DNA from: Cutaneotrichosporon cavernicola
Lineage: Eukaryota; Basidiomycota; Tremellomycetes; Trichosporonales; Trichosporonaceae
Assembly (NCBI RefSeq): GCF_030864355.1
Contig: NC_083395.1
Coordinates: forward strand, 2,046,001 to 2,110,000
DNA: 64,000 nt
Direction of reading: 5' to 3'
The notes under the pieces were generated by a model. The model did not search any database. It saw only the letters and a list, made by a program, of their open reading frames with translations, and had not been told where the DNA came from. How positions within the stretch are numbered: the first letter of the stretch is position 1; each line of letters starts with the position of its first letter. Below are positions 11,401 through 22,366 of this stretch, piece after piece. The position numbers and the translations under genes were made by a program.

Positions 11401-11782
11401 TGGATGGGAGAGGTGAGCTAGTGGCTGGTGAGTATGAGCGAATTGATGGTGGTGGGGCTGTCTCAGGGACAATGGGCGAGTCCTTAGCAAACTCTTTGGT
11501 CTGGTTCTGCGTCGCGAAAGCAACACTTCTCCGCCTTTCCGTACCAGTACCAGCTGGAAGTGTTAGTGGAACAAGTATGAGACGGCGATTCCCGTCGATT
11601 CGCATTCGCGACTCACGGACGACCTTGGTCGCGTGTAATGGCCGCGTCGAACTGGCGGTGGAGGGCGTGGTGAAGGCTGACGCCGCGTACTTTGACGTGA
11701 TGGGTGTTCTTGTCACGGAGGGTGAGGTCTTCGAGCTGACGAAGGGTGCCGCGGATGGTCGTGACGAGGGGATGGCTGGCAT
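5409..11782 (-). CDS. RIF1: Rif1, telomere and replication-timing regulator
   Basis: Four exons, 11782-11617, 11553-9872, 9835-8377 and 8335-5409, giving 2077 aa with exact phase closure. The N-terminus is disordered and contains a PP1-docking pair: RSVAF (about 64-68, RVxF type) and PILK (about 119-122, SILK-like), as known for Rif1, which recruits PP1 to oppose Dbf4-dependent kinase. An acidic Asp/Glu/Gly stretch follows. Then comes a long helical (HEAT/ARM-like) region covering exons 2-3 and the start of exon 4, including FLAALFSSPRLFSAFSEADL and VLACTAWQHAIHAYLL, and finally a long disordered, Ser/Pro/Glu-rich C-terminal half with basic patches such as KRAKSTKTSRRRTRSKAAR. Intron 1 (63 nt) is a multiple of three without stops, so it could also be read through. 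The Rif1 call comes from overall architecture plus the docking motifs; no search was run. Confidence 0.7.
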
Positions 11783-12257
11783 GTTGTGAAGACGGAGAGG
11801 AGGGTGGGGGATAGTAGCGCGGTCCAGTGGCCTGGTTGGCCAAAATCAAGACTGGAGAGATGACGCGTTTGGAGGGTGTTGCACGGCGTTGGAGTGGTGA
11901 GGAGTGAGAGAGAGAGAGAGAGACAATGGTATGCTAGTGGACCAATGGTGATGATAGCGAGGAAAGAGAAGATGAGAGAGGAAGGTGATGATGGTGATTT
12001 TGGTTTGGATGTTTAGAGTGGGATTGAATGAAATGGTTTGGAGGGAATTGAAGCAAAAGGTCAGACGCGTCCTAATGACAATGTATCATTCAGGGTAAAT
12101 AAGACGGCTGGTCACAGGGCCACAGGGCCACAGGGATGCTCACTGTACAAACCCACGCGTCGTAATGTTGGTTAATCAGGCACAATAATACCCAAAGTCA
12201 AATGACAAAGTACTAAATCGCATATGCAATAACAAACAAAAGAGAGAATACTGTACA
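11783..12257. other. Gene-free interval upstream of RIF1 and downstream of the F-box gene
   Basis: It should contain the RIF1 promoter and the 3' end of the F-box gene. It holds a GA-rich stretch near 11906-11925 and three tandem copies of a CACAGGGCC-like unit at about 12113-12135. No coding signal or RNA gene was seen. Confidence 0.5.
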
Positions 12258-13558
12258 TTAATTCCACTCTTCAGATGGGATATCCACACTCGTTCCTTGA
12301 CCATCCTGGTTCCGGACCAACATTGGCGACAGGTGATGCGGCTCGTCGGAGAGTGTGACCTCACCATCTTCAACCGTCCAGTTCCAGCGCTTATACCCTT
12401 TGAGTTGGCCGTAGTCCAGATCCACCACCTGGATCCACCACCATCCGCGACGGAGTGTAGGACACGCCTCGATGAGTCTCTCTGCTGCCCTGGTGGCCCC
12501 CTCACACCACACCGGACCATCCTCCAAGTCCGCCAGGGAGCGATCAAATGCCGCAGGGGAGAGACAGAGATCGAGCTCCTCGAGATCAAAGGCGCTGAGC
12601 GCGGTGAGGAACTCCTCTGTAACCTCCCCCATTCCATTCATAGACCCGACAACGGGTGGCACATCGCCCAAGTTGTCCACGACGGCCACCTTGCGGCTCG
12701 CTCCGTAGGGCGCAACGTGTAGCTCCCTCAGCAACCTACACGGCCTCAGGGCGTGGAGTATCGCCGTCAATTGCCAGTCGTCTGGAACCTTCAAATGAAG
12801 GGTGCGTAGGGCCGATAAATGGTAGACAAGAGGGATGAGAATGAGGGGGGTTGAGTACAACCACATGACGCTCGCACGAAGAGAGGTGAGCGTACACCAG
12901 GACGCGAGGACGCGCGTGAGCCCCAGAGCACAGACCCTACATTTGAGGGCTACGCTGAGGGTGGATATCGAGAGGCTGGGGTTGTGGGGCAGTGTGAGGG
13001 CAAAGGCGCGTATCATTCCCAGACCATACGAGTCATGTACGCAGAAGGGGCTGTGCGCAATGTCGAGTGTGGTGAGGTTCGGGCAGCGAAAGAGCAAGGT
13101 GGTGAAGTCGTCGAAACGTGATTGCGCGGTCGGAAAATTGAGGTCGTCCTGGCGTCGGTCCGATGATGGGAGAGTGATGCGTCTGGCATGAATAGGTGTT
13201 GTCTAGCGGGGTTGGGATGAGGGAAGGCAGAAGCAGTACAGACTCCGACTAACTTGGCCCGCTCCAACACGCCCGCCGGCGCCTGAGCCCAGCACCTAAG
13301 CTCGGCGCCCACGTTGAAGCCATTCTTGATGCGCGGACTGAGATCGGGAGGAGGAAGGGCGTCGCGGGCGTGCCGGCAGGTCGAGCGGAGAGCGCGTATG
13401 TCCGCATTGCTCAGTAGCGGCTGCGGACCATTGAGCCAGTGCACCCCTAGCGCCCAGGTAGGGGGTGCGAGGAAATCGGCGACGTGCAAGAGTACGTCGG
13501 GGTTGAGGTCTGTGAAGGATTTGGGCTTTGACATCGGGCCTAAGTCATTGTGCGACAA
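12258..13558 (-). CDS. F-box protein with leucine-rich C-terminal region
   Basis: Likely substrate adaptor of an SCF ubiquitin ligase. Two exons, 13558-13254 and 13182-12258 (409 aa); the 71-nt intron is the only splice that joins the F-box frame to the leucine-rich frame. The F-box spans about residues 14-65: SFTDLNPDVLLHVADFL, then NADIRALRSTCRHARDAL. The second exon carries irregular leucine-rich stretches typical of F-box/LRR proteins, such as LLFRCPNLTTLDIAHSPF, VYHLSALRTLHLKVPDD and LSAFDLEELDLCLSPAAF. Two in-frame ATGs (13558 and 13534) are possible starts. The substrate is unknown. Confidence 0.65.
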
Positions 13559-13880
13559 GTGGAACAGTTGAGAAGCGGTTAGTCACATATTCATAGGGTC
13601 ATGCTTGTTTGCACCACCACATTAACTGTGACATCATATCATCCTGATAACCTGGTAGTCACAACCAACCGCCACGTGCAGCCACCGCATATATCCCTCG
13701 CCCAACACTTGCGCGTCCACTCCACCCTACTGCAAGATCAACAACATTGCAAAACATGCCCGTGTATGGGATTAGAGCTAGACGGACTAGGCAATAAATC
13801 GAAATGGATGTCTAGAGCGGCGCAAACAGTCTGCTCAGAGATCAAGATGCCCCTGTCAACGCCGGAGTTGGACCGTCCAG

Positions 13881-14851
13881 CTAAAAGTCCCCGCCAAAAT
13901 CACCAAAATCTCCGCCGCCGCCCCCGAAATCGCCTGCTCCATCCTGATACCCATCGGCATAGGAGCCGTCGTTCTGGTGTGTTAGCAGCGCTCGTCAACG
14001 AGAGAGGGCGTTGGAGGGGTTGGGGAGATGTGATGGTGACAAGTGCGGCCCAGTGTACCACCTGTGGTGGAGGCGTGTGAGGAAGTGGGAAACACGGATG
14101 TTTGCAGCACGCTTCTAGGTACTCACGTCCGACATAGCATTGCCGAGCATCATGCCGCCAAGAAGACCGGCGCCCGCGCCGAGGGCCATGCCACCACCAG
14201 CACCTGGAGGTTAGCGCCGTTGCTTCAATCGAGCGCTTTGATTACGCGACACTCACCCATGCCAGGCCTACGGCGCCCGCCCTGCATCATCATGGGCTGC
14301 TGACCGTACATGCCTTGCTGCGGGTATCCGCCGTACATCGGCTGCTGGCCGTAACCCATGGGCTGGGCGTAGCCCGGCGGCGGCGGAGTGCCGTAGCCGC
14401 CTGGGAATCCCTGCTGCTGGCCAGATGACTTGCCAGTGAGCTTGGAGAGGAAGCTACGCTTCTCCTGCTGCGGCGGCGGAGTCTGCTGGTACGGCTGCTG
14501 GTACTGCTGCTGCTGTGCATACTGCTGTTGCTGGTCGTAGGGGATTTGCTGCGAAGACTGGCCATACTCGCTCTTCTCCGCGTTGTAGGATGACTTTTCG
14601 TTCTGGCTTGGAGGCGGGCCGGATGGGGAGGCGAACTCGTGAGGAGGTGGTTTGTCGTCCGCCGGGTGCGCCCACTGGGACTGCGGTCCGCCAGGGGCCT
14701 TTGTGTTGACGTAGAACCAAGTACCGTACTGGGTGTTGAGCCTGGCTGTTAGCTCTGTCATGGATGGCGAGATGGTGGGCAGTGACCCGCTGGTGACGTA
14801 CTGGGTTACCCAGCCGTCTGGGAGGGGTCGAGTGTCTGGGTTTGAGGACAT
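13881..14851 (-). CDS. WW-domain protein, Wwm1-like
   Basis: Four exons, 14851-14802, 14741-14257, 14203-14127, 13973-13881 (234 aa). The WW domain (about residues 9-43) is interrupted by the first intron. Once spliced it has W14, the aromatic block TWFYVNT and W40 at the same spacing as the yeast metacaspase-interacting protein Wwm1, as I recall it (GWKAVFDDEYQTWYYV). The middle is a Gln/Tyr/Pro/Gly-rich low-complexity region (repeats of QQQYQQ and PMYGGYPQQGM). The C-terminus has a Gly/Met/Leu-rich hydrophobic segment (GAGAGLLGGMMLGNAMSD) and an Asp/Gly/Phe tail ending GGGGDFGDFGGDF. The spacing match makes a Wwm1-type call reasonable; metacaspase binding is known for the yeast protein only. 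Confidence 0.7.
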
Positions 14852-15181
14852 GTTTGAGTGTTCTTTGGTGATAAAGTTATGGGGGTAAGTGATGGAGAGA
14901 TTGCAAGATGAGAGATGAGGGGGTGGGAATACCAAACTGTGGTTGGGTAGTGGGGGAGCGCTTGGAGTGACTCCGATTCCGCAGTCGTTACATTAACAGT
15001 TGCCACCAATGCCTCAGCCCACCTGGCGGCCAACTCCGCTGATGGCTTAACCCTTTCCAGCTAGCTCAGTCCAATCGGCTGAAGCGACATTGTACGCTCT
15101 CGACAGGCGTTGCACGTCGAAGCGAATCAACGCAGGCGCCGAGAAATGCTATGCTATGCACACCCGTTATATAATACAACG

Positions 15182-15796
15182 TCAGTCGTCGCGCCAGGCG
15201 ACCTCGCCGCGTGACCACCTCTCAGCCCAAATATTGCGCTTGTGGTATGTCTTACGCGCGGCCTTGAACTCGGCGATGAACGCGTCGAGCGCAGCATCGC
15301 GTCCACTCTCGCCCGCCGCAGGTGAGTCCGTGCGGCCCTCGATGAACGTCGTGGCAATCTTCTCGCTGTCGTCGTCCTGCGCGGTGAGGCTGTGCTTCAG
15401 GCGCATATGCAGGAACGATGGCCGTTGCCGCTGCTGTCAGCTCGGCGTCGCGGAAACGCACTTGGTACAGGTTGGCCTGGGTCTTCTCAAGCTCGGCCCA
15501 ATGCGCCTTGAGGGCCTCGGCGTGTGAGTAAGACTGCGCCGTTGCGTCCCGAAGAGCGATGAGCTCGTCGCGCAGCGCGAGGTTTTGTTCTGCCATCAGA
15601 AGGGGATAAGTGGGCACGTACGTGCTAGCTCAACATTCTCACGGCCCAGCTGCTCGACCTCCCCAACGAGCTCCTGGACTTCTGGGAGCGAGTAGAGGAA
15701 TGCCTCGGTGAGTTCCGGGGAGGAGAGGAGGTCCTTGAGGAAAGATGGAGGGTAAGCGGCGAGGGAGGGGAACTGTGCGAGGAGCGGGGTTGACAT
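15182..15796 (-). CDS. VPS37: ESCRT-I subunit Vps37 (Mod(r) domain)
   Basis: Part of the ESCRT-I complex that sorts ubiquitinated cargo into multivesicular endosomes. Three exons, 15796-15622, 15589-15462, 15430-15182 (183 aa); the first intron is 32 nt and the second 31 nt. The whole protein is a Mod(r)-type helical hairpin: LLSSPELTEAFLYSLPEVQE, then a coiled coil (VGEVEQLGRENVELAQQNLA), then SHAEALKAHWAELEKTQANL, then PSFLHMRLKHSLTAQDDDSE and a C-terminal helix with FIAEFKAARKTYHKRNIWAE. The order and length suit Vps37. It is divergently transcribed from the lipase gene, with 381 bp between the starts. Confidence 0.78.
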
Positions 15797-16177
15797 GGCC
15801 GCGTGCAGGGAACTGTGCGCGCGCAGAAGTGGAAGAGAGAGAGAGGGAGAGAGCAGTTGTAATTGTTGATGGTGGTTACAATAAGGCTGCGCGGACAAAG
15901 GGTGGGTATGGTGACGACATTGGATAGGATATGAATCAACTGGCCGCCTAAGTGGCGAATGAGGGAAGGTGCTCGTTTACTGATCGCGCCTCTTAAGGTA
16001 CCATTACAATGAAGAAGCCACCATTAACCCTCTTTACAACCAACATCTGAACCCCACAACGCATCGCATCTCTCATTTCTGCATCTCTCACTCTCTCTTC
16101 ATCTGTTCAAACTCGACTACCTTGCATATCGCATCAATCTGTCTCTTCCCTCAAATGCCCCAGCAATAGACGATACC
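15797..16177. promoter_or_regulatory. Shared divergent promoter region of VPS37 and the lipase gene
   Basis: A 381-bp non-coding interval between two divergent start codons. It has a GA-rich tract at about 15831-15855 and a CT-rich tract (about 16070-16105) shortly upstream of the lipase start. No defined element could be assigned. Confidence 0.5.
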
Positions 16178-18742
16178 ATGGGCCCCATAGACGACATTCC
16201 AGAGGGCGTCGACCCGACGCTCTGGACCTACAATCACATCAACGAAGAGTAAGCTTTGGATTGTGGCTCAACTTACACAGGCATCTCGCTGCGTTCGAGC
16301 ATGCACTGTCGCTCCAGGACACCGCACCGACCGAGGGCGACGCTTCACCCGCGATACTAAAGTCGCCACCACTGACTCCCCACGACGCACCGGAATGGTC
16401 CCAAGGGGTGGAGAAGCTGACGGCGACGTCGGACTTTGCGGTGGGTGTCCCAAGCTTCACTCCAGTGATCGACTAACGCCCCAGCCGATCCATTCGCGCG
16501 TGCGGAAGTAGGTCTCCGCTTAGAACCTCAAACTGCTGCTGCTGCTAACTAAAGGCGCCGATCAGTCGGGCAACAGAGCCTCGGGCTCACATACCACCTC
16601 ATCCGATGGCCTCTTCTCGTGCGTGCGCAGCTGATCGCGCTGACGACAGATGTTCTTTTTCCTCATCATCTGGCTCGAGTTCAGCGCCTACGTTCTCACC
16701 CGCCAAGTGGTGAATGTGTTCGAGTGGCTGTTCGCGTGGCGCGGCATCAAGCGCGTGCTCAAACGGCAGCTGCGCAAATCTAAATCGTATGAGGAGTGGC
16801 GCAAGACGGCCAAGGAGCTCGACGACAACCTTGGCTTCGACGACTGGAAGGAGACAGACAATGACGGGTACTTTGACGCGAGCCTTGTCCGGCGTGTCCG
16901 TGCGACGCTCTACAAACTCCGCGTCGCCAAGGACACAAGGGCCCTCATGGACGCGTTAAGTATCTGTGTCCGTCCGAACTTTGCCGGTACCGAGAGCGCA
17001 CGGATGTACTCGGAGACGTTCTACGGCACCAAGACGCTCGTTGAGGCGCACGTCAAGGAAGTGGCTGCCGGCCTCGACTTTGTCCGCACCTCGTCCAGCG
17101 TGACGCTTGAGGAGAAGCGCGCATTCTTCCGCCGCCTCAACAAGAATTACGGGACCTCAGCACTGTGCCTGAGTGGCGGCGCGTCGTTCGGGTACTACCA
17201 CTTTGGCGTAGCGCGCGCCCTCCTCGACCACGGCCTGCTCCCGCGCATCATCACGGGAACGTCTGCTGGCGGCCTGATCGCTGCCCTGGTGTGCACCTAC
17301 ACCGACTCGGAGCTCAAGCAGCTTATTCGGCCCGAACTTGCGGACAAAATCACCGCTCTCGAGGACCCGTTCTCCGTCTGGATCCGCCGATGGATGCAGA
17401 CGGGCGCCCGCTTCTCCGCCCTCGAGTGGGCGCGGAAGGTGAACTAGCGGAACCTGATCGAAGCTGACGCAAGGCCATGTACTTCACTCGCGGTTCTCTC
17501 ACGTTCAAGGAGGCATATGAGCGCACTGGTCGTGCCCTCAACGTCTCAGTCGTGCCTGCTGACCGCCACTCGCCCACCATCCTGCTCAACCATCTCACAG
17601 CGCCAAATTGCGTCATCTGGTCCGCGATTATTGCCTCCGCTGCTGTACCAGGCATCCTCAACCCCGTCGTGCTCATGGCTAAGGACCGTGACGGCTCGGT
17701 GAGGCCGCACAACCTCGGCGGTTCGCGGTTCAAGGACGGGAGCCTGCGCGAGGATATCCCGCTTAGTTCCCTACACACACAGTTCAACTGCAACTTCTCA
17801 ATCGTCTCGCAGACAAATCCCCACATCCATTTGTTCTTCTTCGCACCGCGTGGCGCCGTTGGGCGGCCTGTGGCGCACCGCAAGGGCCGCGGGTGGCGAG
17901 GCGGCTTCATCCTCAGTGCGCTCGAGTCGTACATCAAGCTTGATCTCTCCAAACACTTCAAGGTCATCCGCGACTTGGACCTTCTCCCGCAGCTCCTCCA
18001 GAGTGACTGGAGTGGTGTCTTCCTGCAGCGCTTTTTCGGCGACCTCAACCTCATCCCCAAGAGCCGCCTCCTTGACTGGTTGCACATCCTCGACGACCCG
18101 GACCGCAAGGGCCTGGAGCGCATGATTCTCGTCGGACAGCGTGCTACTTGGCCGACGGTCCACATGGTGCACAACCGTGCCAAGATCGAGAACGCGATCT
18201 ACCGCGGGCGCGCCGAGGTGCGCATGGCTCTGGCACGTGAACGGCCAAGCGCGGCGCCAACGGGTACGATGCCGATCGAGTCGGACGCGGACACAGCAAT
18301 CGCACTTCGTGCGCGTCGTGCCGACGGGCAGGGGAGTGGGAGCGGCCGTCGGAGACGTCCCGACCGCCTGCAGATCCCTCGCAACCTGAATGTCACGGAT
18401 GTGCAGGCCGTCACCTCTTCGAACGAGCTCCTCCGCTCAAACACTGCGCCGTCGTTCGGCGACACGTTCCGCCAAATGCGCAGCTCACCACTCGCCGCGT
18501 TCGGGCTCAAGAACCGTTCCCGGTCACGGCGCAGCCTCTCAGCCTGGCTCGGCGGAGGATCCGATTCGAGCCTTTCGGACGATGAAGTCGACCTCGGCAC
18601 TCCCGAGTGGCGCGCGGACGCCGCTGCGGCCGGGAATGGCTTAAACGGCGACGACGTCTTTCTCGACTCGGGCGAGGTAAGCGCAGCCATGCCCGACTCT
18701 GCAGCCGATCCATCGCAGGATGGGAGCGCATCGGATCCATAA
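16178..18742 (+). CDS. Patatin-type triacylglycerol lipase (Tgl3/4/5 family)
   Basis: Lipid-droplet triacylglycerol lipase. Six exons: 16178-16248, 16281-16440, 16485-16507, 16555-16618, 16650-17438, 17474-18742 (791 aa). A hydrophobic helix (MFFFLIIWLEFSAYVLT) begins exon 5. It is followed by the conserved DUF3336 region (residues about 140-255, including FYGTKTLVEAHVKEV) and the patatin core: oxyanion-type LSGGASFGYYH, nucleophile motif GTSAGG (Ser about 311), and catalytic Asp in FKDGSLREDIPL (about 457), completing a Ser-Asp dyad. The C-terminal ~200 residues are disordered and Ser/Arg/Asp-rich. Intron 4 (16619-16649) is 31 nt and exon 3 is only 23 nt. Which of Tgl3, Tgl4 or Tgl5 is closest cannot be decided by eye. 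Confidence 0.88.
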
Positions 18743-18781
18743 GCATTTCAACGAATCATAAGCCACTGCATGTATCTATCA

Positions 18782-20015
18782 TTACAAGTCGGGGTTGTTC
18801 TCGAGGGCCTCGAGACGTGCGATCTGCGCGTCGCGCCGCGCCGTACGCCAGCGCGAGAGCTGTGCGTCCTCGTGCGGCCGGAAACCAAAGATCTTGGGGT
18901 CATACCGCTCGGCCTTGAGTGCCGCCTTGGCAGTAGAGATGGCCCCCACGCCTGCAGGCTCGCGGCGCAGGTCAGAGCGGTCGCTCACGCTCGGCTGACC
19001 CTTGCTGGGGATCATCTGGGGATAATTCATGAACAGCATGTGTGGGAAGGTTGTGCCAAAGTACGCGCCGTCGATGCTGCCGTGCCTGTTGCTCTTGGGC
19101 GAGTAAATGTCCTCGCAGCGGGGGCAGTAAAGCTTGACGGGCTTCTGGAATGGAATGTCGGTCAGGCCAACAGGAAGGAGGGGCTGCGAGTAGCAGTAGA
19201 CACGGGGGCAGCGGCCAAAGTCGGCCTTACGGTACTTGTCGAGCTGGAGTTAGCGGGTTCGAGGACGGAGGGAGGGTAACCGTGGTGGAAGCACGATGTC
19301 AAAACGGCTGGCAAACGCAGGCGAAGCAAGAGCGGCACGGCGCATCTCGACCGGCGAAGAGTCTGCCGCAGTGGGTAGGCTTGGGATCTTGGGGGAGAAG
19401 ACAATGCCAAGACTGGCACGCACATCACCTCTATCCACCCAACCTTCCAAGCGTCCATCACCTCGCGACTTCTTCACTTCGCTTCCCAAGCCCCAATCCG
19501 AACTCACCATCTTTTGAAGCCCGCGGGTGGTGATCACGTAGCGCGCGTGGATGAGGCCATACAGGAATCTCGCCGACGACTCGACCGTGTCGCGCGTCTC
19601 TTCGTCGAGGTCGCCATCGTCTGGCGTCAGGGGGGGTTTCCTGGAGCGCCTCTACATTCTAGGGTCGTCCTCTACTCCCCGGGAGTCCCATACAAATGAG
19701 AACAGAAAGAGACGAGAGGTGGAAGGTGGAGGAAGGCGTGAAAGCGCGACTAACCTAGCGTGTCGGTGATCAAGTCCAGTGCGCGCTGGTACTCGCTCAC
19801 GACCTCCCCGTTAAGTCCCGTAAGGTTGAACCGGTCTAGGATGTAGTCCTCGTCGACCTCTGCGAAGTATTCCTACCATCAGTTCTGTTCATGTTTGGTC
19901 CGCACATTCCCCTTGGTCGAGAGGAACCAGCTGATCCACCTATCCGTCAGCAACATCATGGGACATCTTACGAGTTGGCGTAATCGCTGTCGGTGCCCGT
20001 TGAGAGGTCGTCCAT
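18782..20015 (-). CDS. CKB1: Casein kinase 2 regulatory (beta) subunit
   Basis: Regulatory subunit that dimerises and docks the CK2 catalytic subunits. Five exons, 20015-19972, 19939-19906, 19872-19755, 19620-19508, 19243-18782 (256 aa). The N-terminal helical domain shows [31 protein letters not shown] and an acidic loop (DDGDLDEE). [33 protein letters not shown] and the zinc-ribbon cysteine pairs follow (CPRVYC and [10 protein letters not shown]), then the signature [17 protein letters not shown]. The tail has the family's [11 protein letters not shown]. Intron 4 is 264 nt, long for this region and open in frame for most of its length. The start lies 166 bp from the divergent VPS33 start. 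Confidence 0.93.
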
Positions 20016-20181
20016 GATATATCTCGCAAGAGGATGGATGTAAGATCAAGATCGAGTTGAGAGTTGCAAGTTGAGAGGATTGCCGATTGTTCCCCAAGCC
20101 ACGCGTGCCTGAGATTTGGTGGCCATGTCCAGCCTGGCCAGCGCATTCCGCCATCCCACCATCCACCATCTCTAAACCACC

Positions 20182-22261
20182 ATGTCCGTAGCTGGTCCCT
20201 CGCGACCTCCAACTCAGGTTACGGCCCCATCGACGTCGGGCGACTCGGAGTCTATCGTTCCTCCTCGTGTTGGGCCTGATGTGGCTGTCCTGCGCGAGCT
20301 GGGGAAGCAGGCGCTCGTCGAGGCCCTCAATGAGGTAGGTCGTTTGTGTTGTGGGGCTGACGGCAGGTGCAAGGTACCAAGACGCTTGTGTTGGATTCGG
20401 CGTTAGCGGGGCCGCTTGGCCTCGTAACGGACGTTGCGAGCTTGAAGGTGGGTCGGTCGTTCTGCGGTGTGTCCTCGCTAGTCGCGAGATGTGCCAATCG
20501 CCAGCCGTCACCGACGTCTGGCCTCATGGGCACTCTAGCCCACTCCGCTCCTCCTCGTCAACAAAGCTGACACCAGCACCACGGCGTCGACAAGATGTTC
20601 TGGCTCGAGCCCGGCCCGCTCAACGTCTCGACCCGCAATGTGGTATGGCTCTGCCGCCCGAAGCGCGCACACATGCGCATCATCGCCGAGCAGGTCCGCG
20701 CCGCCCCCGGCCTCGTCTATACAGTCCTCCTCGTTCCCCGCGTCACCGAGCTGTGCCGGAGAGTACTGGAAGATGAAGGCGTCGTCGGCGACATAACCCT
20801 GGCCGAGTTCAAGCTTGAGCTCATTCCGATCGAGAACGACGTACTGAGCCTCGAGCTCGATGACGTTGCGCGCGATATCTTCCTCCGCGGAGACGACACG
20901 CCTATCTACTACTCGGCCCTCGCGCTTGGTACGCTGCAACGCGCGTTCGGGAGCATCCCACGAGTTCTGGCCAAAGGTGATGCGGCGCAGAAACTCGCCG
21001 CCCTGCTGAACCGGCATAAGCCTGACGTGCCGCCCAGCGAGCACATCGACAGCTTGATCATCATCGATCGCGCCGTCGACTGGGTCACGCCCATGTGTAC
21101 CCAGCTCACTTATGAGGGCATGCTCGACGAGTTTATCGGCATCCACCACGCTCACATGGAGGTCGACCCCAAGCTGCTTGATCCCAACGCCAGCGCCGGC
21201 AAGAAGAGGAAGCACCACCTCTCCTCGGCGGATAGGCTCTTTGGCGATCTGCGCGATCTCAACTTTGCGGTTGTGGGGAGCAGGCTCAGCAAGCTCGCAC
21301 GCCGCCTCGAGACCGACTACGGCGGCGCCAAGAACCTCAAGAGCGTCACCCAGATGCGCGACTTTGTCGGCAAGCTTGGCGGGCTCAAGAGTGAGCAGGA
21401 GAGTCTGCGCCTGCGTGAGTGTCTCTAACGCTTATCGATCAAGTCAAGCATTGGTGTCCCTCCCGTTGCAAGCTGACTCCAGACACCAGCCTTGCGGAGC
21501 AGCTCATGCCCCTTACCCAAACGGACGAGTTCAACAAGACGCTCGAGGCACAGCAGAACCTCGTGGCGGGGTTCGACCCAGCCGCACAGCTTGTGATCAT
21601 CGAGGACCTGCTTGCGCAAGAAGCGAGCATGCCAGCCGTCCTTCGCAGCGCAGTGCTCATGTCCTTAACTGCGGGCGGTATCCGTCCAAAGCCTCTCGAG
21701 GCGTTCAAGCGCGACTTCCTCCAGACGTACGGTTACCACCACCTGCCCCTCCTCGTATCTCTGCAAGAGTTAGGCCTGCTTGTGCGCGCTCCCTCGCCCG
21801 CCCAGCCGCCTCTCTCTGTCCGCAAGTCGCTTCGCCTGGTCGTAGACGACGTCGACGACGCCAACCCCAAAGACATCTCGTACGCGTATTCCGGGTACGC
21901 GCCGGCGAGTATCCGCCTCGTGCAGGCGGCTTCTCAGCGCAGTGGGTTGAGCGGCGACAAGGCCGACGTGGTGCGCATGGAGGGCCGGCGGCCCATCACG
22001 GGCTTCCGCGGGCTCGAGGACGCCGTCGCAGCCCTCCCTGGTGCAAGCTCGGACTCTGGGCCGGTTGGCCGTCACGCGGCCGGGACGACGCTCGTCTTCT
22101 TCCTTGGCGGTTGCACGTATGCCGAGATTAGTGCGCTGCGCTTCATGAGCAGCCAGGGTGGGCGGCAGTTTATGGTCGCGACAACGGGTATGGTTAATGG
22201 CACGACGCTGCTCAAGAGCTTTGGCGATGCGGATCCGGTGCCGCTAGAGCAGCAGCGATAG
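20182..22261 (+). CDS. VPS33: Vps33, Sec1/Munc18 protein of HOPS/CORVET
   Basis: SM-family protein that binds SNAREs within the HOPS and CORVET tethering complexes for vacuole fusion. Four exons, 20182-20334, 20367-20447, 20577-21414, 21483-22261 (616 aa). Vps33-type features: KMFWLEPGPLNVSTRNVVWL, CRPKRAHMRIIAEQV, the SM signature DSLIIIDRAVDWVTPMCTQL with TYEGMLDEFIG, and the domain-3b block DISYAYSGYAPASIRLVQAA. It ends with the conserved LVFFLGGCTYAEISALRFMS and FMVATTGMVNGTTLLKS. Intron 1 is 32 nt. It converges with GCP4, leaving about 105 bp between the stops. Confidence 0.9.
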
Positions 22262-22272
22262 TGATAGCAAGC

Positions 22273-22308
22273 GCAGCTGCTACATTCAGGTTACCCGAAT
22301 GGCAGCTG
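22273..22308. repeat. Palindromic repeat element, copy 2
   Basis: Second copy of the 36-bp element seen at 4254-4289, beginning 12 bp after the VPS33 stop codon. The outer arms are GCAGCTGC on both sides, and the inner arms read ATTCAGG and CCCGAAT around TTA, so a hairpin can form. It sits in the short interval between the convergent VPS33 and GCP4 genes. Confidence 0.6.
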
Positions 22309-22366
22309 CGATTGAGCAGAACTAGACTAGTTGTACATATGAATACACTTAGAGCTGTCCGGCATC

